From Kiritimatiellales bacterium (lineage in GTDB: Bacteria > Verrucomicrobiota > Kiritimatiellia > Kiritimatiellales > Tichowtungiaceae): 18,857 nt of DNA. The first letter of the stretch is position 1. Each line of letters opens with the position of its first letter. A program made the position numbers and the translations under genes. The stretch lies in assembly GCA_028692515.1 (NCBI GenBank), contig JAQUXG010000003.1:1-18857 (forward strand). Reading direction: 5' to 3'. Positions 16,544-18,857 of this stretch are shown here, one piece after another. The notes below the pieces were generated by a model that ran no database searches, was not told the origin of the DNA, and saw only the letters and a list, made by a program, of their open reading frames with translations.

Positions 16544-17041
16544 TTACAGGTTAATCATCTGTTCGCGCAGGGTTTTAATGCCGGTATGCAGCAGAAAGCC
16601 CACATTGCTTTCGCTGAGTTGCGTGCAGTGGGCGATTTCGCGGTAGCTCAGGTTTTGCTGAAATTTCAGCCGGATGACTTCCCGCTGATTTTTCGGAAGT
16701 TTGGAGAGAAATCGGGGGAGCAGGCGGCTGAGATCGCCTTGCGCGGCCTGTTCGTCCGGGGATTTTTCTTCAGAAGCGATCGAGGCTTCCTGCGGCTCGC
16801 TCATCGACTGAACGGGATTTTCTTTGCGCAGAATATCGAGTGACCGGTTGCGACAGACCCGAAACAGCCAAGGCGCTTCGCGGTCTTTCAGCTTTTCCGG
16901 TTTTTGACCGCAGAGACGCAGGAACGTATCCTGTACGGCGTCGCGCGCCCATTCCAGATTTCGCAGCAGGCTGAACGCGTAGCTGCATAGAGGGCGTTCG
17001 TAGCGCCTGACCAGCGAGGTGATCCACGTCTCTTTGTCCAT
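16544..17041 (-). CDS. ECF-type RNA polymerase sigma factor
   Basis: This is a 165-residue sigma-70 family factor with only regions 2 and 4, the ECF layout. Region 2 covers about residues 12-77 (SLLRNLEWARDAVQDTFLRL, then APWLFRVCRNRSLDILRKE). An acidic linker SPDEQAAQGD follows. Region 4 covers about 105-160 (LPKNQREVIRLKFQQNLSYR, EIAHCTQLSESNVGFLLHTG), including the helix-turn-helix that reads the -35 element. The ATG follows AAAGGAAG. The stop is 11 nt before the vWA/anti-sigma-like gene and shares bases with its ribosome binding site, the usual sigma/anti-sigma layout. It may direct transcription of its own cluster. The exact ECF group cannot be assigned by eye. Confidence 0.93.
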   Translation of the reverse strand: MDKETWITSLVRRYERPLCSYAFSLLRNLEWARDAVQDTFLRLCGQKPEKLKDREAPWLFRVCRNRSLDILRKENPVQSMSEPQEASIASEEKSPDEQAAQGDLSRLLPRFLSKLPKNQREVIRLKFQQNLSYREIAHCTQLSESNVGFLLHTGIKTLREQMINL

Positions 17042-17066
17042 AACTTCCTTTCGGGTTGTTTCCCTG

Positions 17067-17082
17067 ACCTGCGTCGGCAGGT
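17067..17082 (-). other. Hairpin in the sigma-factor leader
   Basis: ACCTGC and GCAGGT form a perfect 6-bp stem with a 4-nt loop, 26 nt before the sigma ATG on the minus strand. It would lie in the 5' untranslated region and could tune translation or mRNA stability. No partner or family is recognised. Confidence 0.4.
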
Positions 17083-17121
17083 TTCACAGAGGTTAACGGG
17101 CGAGACGGAGAGTCCTTAGAA

Positions 17122-17151
17122 AATAAATGAAAAAAGTTTATCGCAATGCAA
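17122..17151 (-). promoter_or_regulatory. Possible promoter of the sigma-vWA-DUF4139 cluster
   Basis: On the minus strand TTGCAT (17151-17146) and TTTATT (17127-17122) are separated by 18 nt inside an A/T-rich island (about 17112-17155), about 80 nt before the sigma ATG. The match to sigma-70 boxes is only moderate, and an ECF-type promoter used by the adjacent sigma factor is equally possible. The rest of the gene-free stretch 17042-17382 consists of the hairpin at 17067 and the repeats listed below. Confidence 0.25.
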
Positions 17152-17208
17152 ATCTTCGGTGCGGCTTCTGAAAATCCGTTTCCTCACACCTGCGCAAGTG
17201 CGGGGAAA

Positions 17209-17223
17209 TTCCAAGGATTGGAA
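17209..17223. repeat. TTCCAA-N3-TTGGAA palindrome
   Basis: TTCCAAGGATTGGAA has both half-sites intact and marks the left end of the palindrome cluster that fills the space between the sigma gene and thyX. Confidence 0.85.
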
Positions 17224-17234
17224 AAAAATCTATA

Positions 17235-17251
17235 AACCGGCCGCGCCGGTT
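17235..17251. repeat. G+C-rich hairpin
   Basis: AACCGGC (17235-17241) and GCCGGTT (17245-17251) form a perfect 7-bp stem around a 3-nt loop (CGC). It lies 11 nt after a TTCCAA palindrome and overlaps by two bases the next, altered copy. Confidence 0.7.
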
Positions 17252-17264
17252 CCAATGTATGAAA
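17250..17264. repeat. Altered TTCCAA palindrome copy
   Basis: TTCCAATGTATGAAA keeps one half-site fully and four of six bases in the other. It differs at two positions from the intact unit at 14305-14319, so it looks like a decayed copy. Confidence 0.5.
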
Positions 17265-17270
17265 CTGTAG

Positions 17271-17289
17271 CCGCGTCCCGCGGGCGCGG
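17271..17289. repeat. G+C-rich hairpin
   Basis: CCGCGTCC (17271-17278) and GGGCGCGG (17282-17289) form an 8-bp stem with one T-G pair and a 3-nt loop. It is the second of three G+C hairpins interleaved with TTCCAA elements. Confidence 0.6.
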
Positions 17290-17291
17290 TT

Positions 17292-17327
17292 TTCCAATGG
17301 CGCATTTTGCGCCACAAGTGTTTGGAA
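17292..17327. repeat. Split TTCCAA...TTGGAA unit with a nested hairpin
   Basis: The half-sites TTCCAA (17292-17297) and TTGGAA (17322-17327) are held apart by 24 nt instead of 3. The gap starts with a perfect hairpin, TGGCGCA and TGCGCCA around TTT (17298-17314). It looks like a palindrome into which a second hairpin was inserted, or a longer composite element. Confidence 0.6.
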
Positions 17328-17331
17328 CTTT

Positions 17332-17359
17332 TGACCCCTGACGCCTGCTTCCTGACCCC
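17332..17359. repeat. Four tandem 7-bp units (TGACCCC type)
   Basis: Four contiguous heptamers are TGACCCC, TGACGCC, TGCTTCC and TGACCCC. The first and last are identical and the middle ones differ at one and three positions. On either strand any coding frame here gives low-complexity sequence, so it is not a gene. It sits between the composite palindrome and the thyX end. Confidence 0.75.
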
Positions 17360-17361
17360 GG

Positions 17362-17382
17362 TTTTTCCAAACCTTGGAAAAA
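17362..17382. repeat. TTCCAA-N3-TTGGAA palindrome at the thyX stop
   Basis: The core TTCCAAACCTTGGAA (17365-17379), with T3 and A3 flanks, is identical over 21 bases to the copy at 12679-12699. It abuts the thyX stop codon directly. On the thyX strand it forms a 9-bp A/T-rich stem but no U-tract follows, so it is not a standard intrinsic terminator. Confidence 0.85.
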
Positions 17383-18237
17383 CTATTCAGCCGGTTTTTC
17401 GAAGAGGGAGAGGTTGCCTTTGAGCTTGTCTTCGAATTCGGCCTTGCGGCGCTCGTCGAGCGGATTTTCTTTTCCGGCGAGCAGGGCGTTGATGGCGGCA
17501 ATTTCGTCGCTGGAGAATTTCGCGCCGCGCAGGATGTGCCGTTCGAAGGATTCGTAGACCAGCGGACAGGTCGCTTTGACGATCTGCGCAATGGCGCGGG
17601 CGTATTCCTGAATTTCCCACTGGGCGTGGCTGTCCATGCGCAGCTTCAAAAAGTGCAGCATGTTTTTGAGATCCATCTGCCAGTACCACTCGGTGTACAT
17701 GGAGAGCGGCAGGTTGATGCGCGCGAGTTCGCGGGCGATGCCGTCATTTAAAATTTCGCTGTAGTTGGCGTAGCTGGCGGACTGATCCTGTTTGAGCAGT
17801 TCGAGCACTTTATCCTGCAGCTCGACCGGGACGGCTTCTTTGTCGCGACCCTGTTTGTTGTCGACGCTTTGCAGGCTGATCTGTTCGCGCGGCGGCAGGT
17901 AGAATTCGTCTTTCATGACGCTGTAGCGGCCGGAAATTTCGTTGAGGCGCGCGGTGCGGTGGCGGATCCACTGGCGGGCGACGAAGATCGGCATTTTGCA
18001 GTGGAATTCAAAGATGACGTGTTCGAAGGGGGAGGTGTGTTCGTGGCGCAGGAGGTAGTCGATCAGCCCGGCATCCTGACGGATGGTTTTTGTGCCTTCG
18101 CCGTAGGAGACGCGCGCGGTCTGCACGATGCGTGCGTCGCCGCCCATGTAGTCGACGAGACGGACGAAGCCGTGGTCGAGAACTTTGATTTCCTGATCAA
18201 GCAGTTTTTCAGCTTCCGGAACGATGATGTGCGCCAT
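17383..18237 (-). CDS. thyX: Flavin-dependent thymidylate synthase
   Basis: ThyX makes dTMP from dUMP with FAD, NADPH and methylene-tetrahydrofolate, independent of ThyA. I chose the ATG at 18237 (284 residues) because a strong GGAGGT site lies 7 nt before it; a longer frame to 18297 runs through repeat-like DNA. The family signature RHR-x7-S is present as R92-H93-R94 and S102 (RHRTARLNEISGRYS). Further landmarks are RHEHTSPFEH (residues 64-73), VARQWIRHR and the C-terminal MDLKNMLHFLKLRMDSHAQW. It appears to be a single-gene unit, with an A/T-rich palindrome at its stop and a shared upstream region with the + strand gene at the right edge. Confidence 0.96.
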   Translation of the reverse strand: MAHIIVPEAEKLLDQEIKVLDHGFVRLVDYMGGDARIVQTARVSYGEGTKTIRQDAGLIDYLLRHEHTSPFEHVIFEFHCKMPIFVARQWIRHRTARLNEISGRYSVMKDEFYLPPREQISLQSVDNKQGRDKEAVPVELQDKVLELLKQDQSASYANYSEILNDGIARELARINLPLSMYTEWYWQMDLKNMLHFLKLRMDSHAQWEIQEYARAIAQIVKATCPLVYESFERHILRGAKFSSDEIAAINALLAGKENPLDERRKAEFEDKLKGNLSLFEKPAE

Positions 18238-18250
18238 GAATAACCTCCGT

Positions 18251-18294
18251 GGAATATTGGAAGGCTGGATGATGGAGTATTGGGAATGGTGATT
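18251..18294. repeat. Degenerate 6-8 bp tandem repeat in the thyX leader
   Basis: On the + strand the segment divides into units that each start with GG: GGAATATT, GGAAGGCT, GGATGAT, GGAGTATT, GGGAAT and GGTGATT. They are similar but not identical, and unit length drifts between 6 and 8. The stretch is open in the thyX frame but is unlikely to be coding, because the strong ribosome binding site lies after it. Confidence 0.45.
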
Positions 18295-18304
18295 CAAATC
18301 ATTT

Positions 18305-18325
18305 GGAATATAAGGTTGATATTCC
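18305..18325. promoter_or_regulatory. Inverted repeat in the thyX/aldolase divergent region
   Basis: GGAATAT and ATATTCC form a perfect 7-bp inverted repeat with a 7-nt spacer, extendable by one T-G and two T-A pairs. On the minus strand TATATT (18312-18307) inside it could be a -10 box for thyX. On the + strand TTGATA (18316-18321) could be a -35 box with TCATAA 18 nt further. An operator or a leader hairpin are both possible. Confidence 0.35.
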
Positions 18326-18334
18326 GAAGCTAAG

Positions 18335-18385
18335 GCGCATCATAAGCGCATCACATTAACAAAAAGTTGTTCATAACGGTGATGC
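18335..18385 (+). repeat. Direct and inverted repeats before the integrase-like fragment
   Basis: GCGCATCA occurs at 18335-18342 and 18346-18353, one helical turn apart. GCATCAC (18348-18354) is complementary to GTGATGC (18379-18385), with AACAA/TTGTT (18358-18362 and 18367-18371) nested between. This could be a folded leader, a regulator site, or a remnant recombination site given the integrase-like sequence that follows. Confidence 0.35.
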
Positions 18386-18388
18386 ACT

Positions 18389-18577
18389 ATGGGTACATTT
18401 GAAGGCACAGGGATAAAAAATCTGAAGCTGCGCGGCGGGATCTACTACTGGCGGCAGAAGATCGGCGGCGTTCAGTATTCTGAGTCGCTTCAGACCGGTG
18501 AACGCGCCGAAGCGCTTCGGCGGATGGATGAAAAGGTGAAGGCCGCGAAGAGCGGAGAAATTTTAAAGGAAAAACCC
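18389..18577 (+). pseudogene. Orphan N-terminal fragment of a tyrosine recombinase
   Basis: An ATG at 18389 opens 63 codons reading GTGIKNLKLRGGIYYWRQKI, then GGVQYSESLQTGERAEALRR and MDEKVKAAKSGEI. The pattern R-G-G-I-Y-Y-W-R with a basic, beta-strand-rich stretch, then SL-x-T-x-x-R-x-E-A, is that of the arm-type DNA-binding start of phage-like integrases. No core-binding or catalytic domain follows. Instead the frame continues without a stop into the aldolase gene. It is most likely a remnant of an integrase, or a domain captured by the aldolase; the identification is from pattern only. Confidence 0.55.
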
Positions 18578-18857
18578 ATGACCAAGATCAAAGATATCAG
18601 CGAAGAGTCGGTGAATTTCTGGCCGCAACTTAAAGTGCTCGACTGCACCATCCGTGACGGCGGGCTGATGAATAACCATCAGTTCAGCGACGAATTTGTG
18701 CATGGCATACACAAGGCGCTGGTCGCCGGTGGCGTGGACTACATGGAAATCGGCTATAAGGCCGATAAAAAACTTTTCAGTCCCAGTGAGTATGGTGCAT
18801 GGAAGTCCTGCACAGAAGATTCATTGAACGGCTTTTTCGGCGATGAAGATCCCGGAG
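18578..18857 (+). CDS. Aldolase of the DRE-TIM/HMGL-like family (3' end outside window)
   Basis: The first 93 residues of a TIM-barrel aldolase or lyase are visible. The motif LKVLDCTIRDGG (residues 18-29) is the strand-1 Arg-Asp signature of the HMG-CoA lyase/4-hydroxy-2-oxovalerate aldolase superfamily, and VDYMEIGYKADKKLFSPSEY fits the second strand region. The ATG at 18578 follows AAAGGA (18565-18570) with 7 nt spacing and is the likely start, although the frame is open back to 18389 through an integrase-like fragment. Substrate cannot be told from this part. The gene runs off the window, so operon partners are unknown. Confidence 0.8.
   Translation, partial: MTKIKDISEESVNFWPQLKVLDCTIRDGGLMNNHQFSDEFVHGIHKALVAGGVDYMEIGYKADKKLFSPSEYGAWKSCTEDSLNGFFGDEDPG

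Noticed and set aside
15489..16646. Long open frame opposite the vWA gene (385 codons)
   Set aside because: It overlaps a well-supported gene in antisense and shows no recognisable motif.
17362..17382. Palindrome at the thyX stop as an intrinsic terminator
   Set aside because: The stem is A/T-rich and no U-tract follows on the thyX strand. The same core occurs inside coding sequences, which does not fit a terminator role for the family.
17209..17382. CRISPR array
   Set aside because: The repeats are palindromes of different types with irregular spacing, not identical direct repeats with uniform spacers, and no cas gene is near.
18238..18297. Extended ThyX N-terminus (20 more residues)
   Set aside because: The stretch comes from a degenerate tandem repeat and lies before the strong GGAGGT site used by the ATG at 18237.

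Overview
The window reads as a chromosomal segment from a Gram-negative-type bacterium of moderately high G+C. It is probably a member of the PVC superphylum and possibly Kiritimatiellota. This is inference from three things: the ribosomal operon lacks rpsN and rpmD at their usual places (as I recall, Chlamydia also does), rpsJ directly follows fusA, and an ECF sigma factor is paired with a YfbK-like von Willebrand A protein. No rRNA or tRNA gene was found.

Region 1 (1-12608, + strand) is one long, tightly packed translation and secretion operon: fusA (3' part)-rpsJ-rplC-rplD-rplW-rplB-rpsS-rplV-rpsC-rplP-rpmC-rpsQ-rplN-rplX-rplE-rpsH-rplF-rplR-rpsE-rplO-secY-adk-map. Most gaps are 2-30 nt and rplE/rpsH overlap. 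Departures from the textbook order are: no tuf after fusA, no separate S10 leader, no rpsN (S14), no rpmD (L30), a short L24, an S5 with an N-terminal tandem repeat, and a 95-nt gap with candidate RNA structure between rpsS and rplV. The operon stops after map; infA, rpmJ, rpsM, rpsK, rpsD, rpoA and rplQ are not there.

Region 2 (12766-17041, - strand) is a three-gene cluster transcribed toward the ribosomal operon: an ECF sigma factor, then a 735-residue membrane protein joining an anti-sigma-like N-terminus, one transmembrane helix, a YfbK-type vWA module with intact MIDAS and a C-terminal LysM, then a secreted DUF4139 protein. The likely reading is an envelope-sensing regulatory unit.

Region 3 (17042-17382) has no gene. 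It holds a dense set of palindromes and a four-unit heptamer repeat. thyX (- strand) follows. Its leader faces a + strand gene that enters at the right edge: a DRE-TIM aldolase preceded in frame by an orphan tyrosine-recombinase N-terminal fragment.

The most unusual structural signal is a 15-bp palindrome, TTCCAA-N3-TTGGAA. It occurs seven times exactly between 12403 and 17379, plus two altered copies, in intergenic DNA and inside two coding sequences, and I found none in the ribosomal genes upstream of map.
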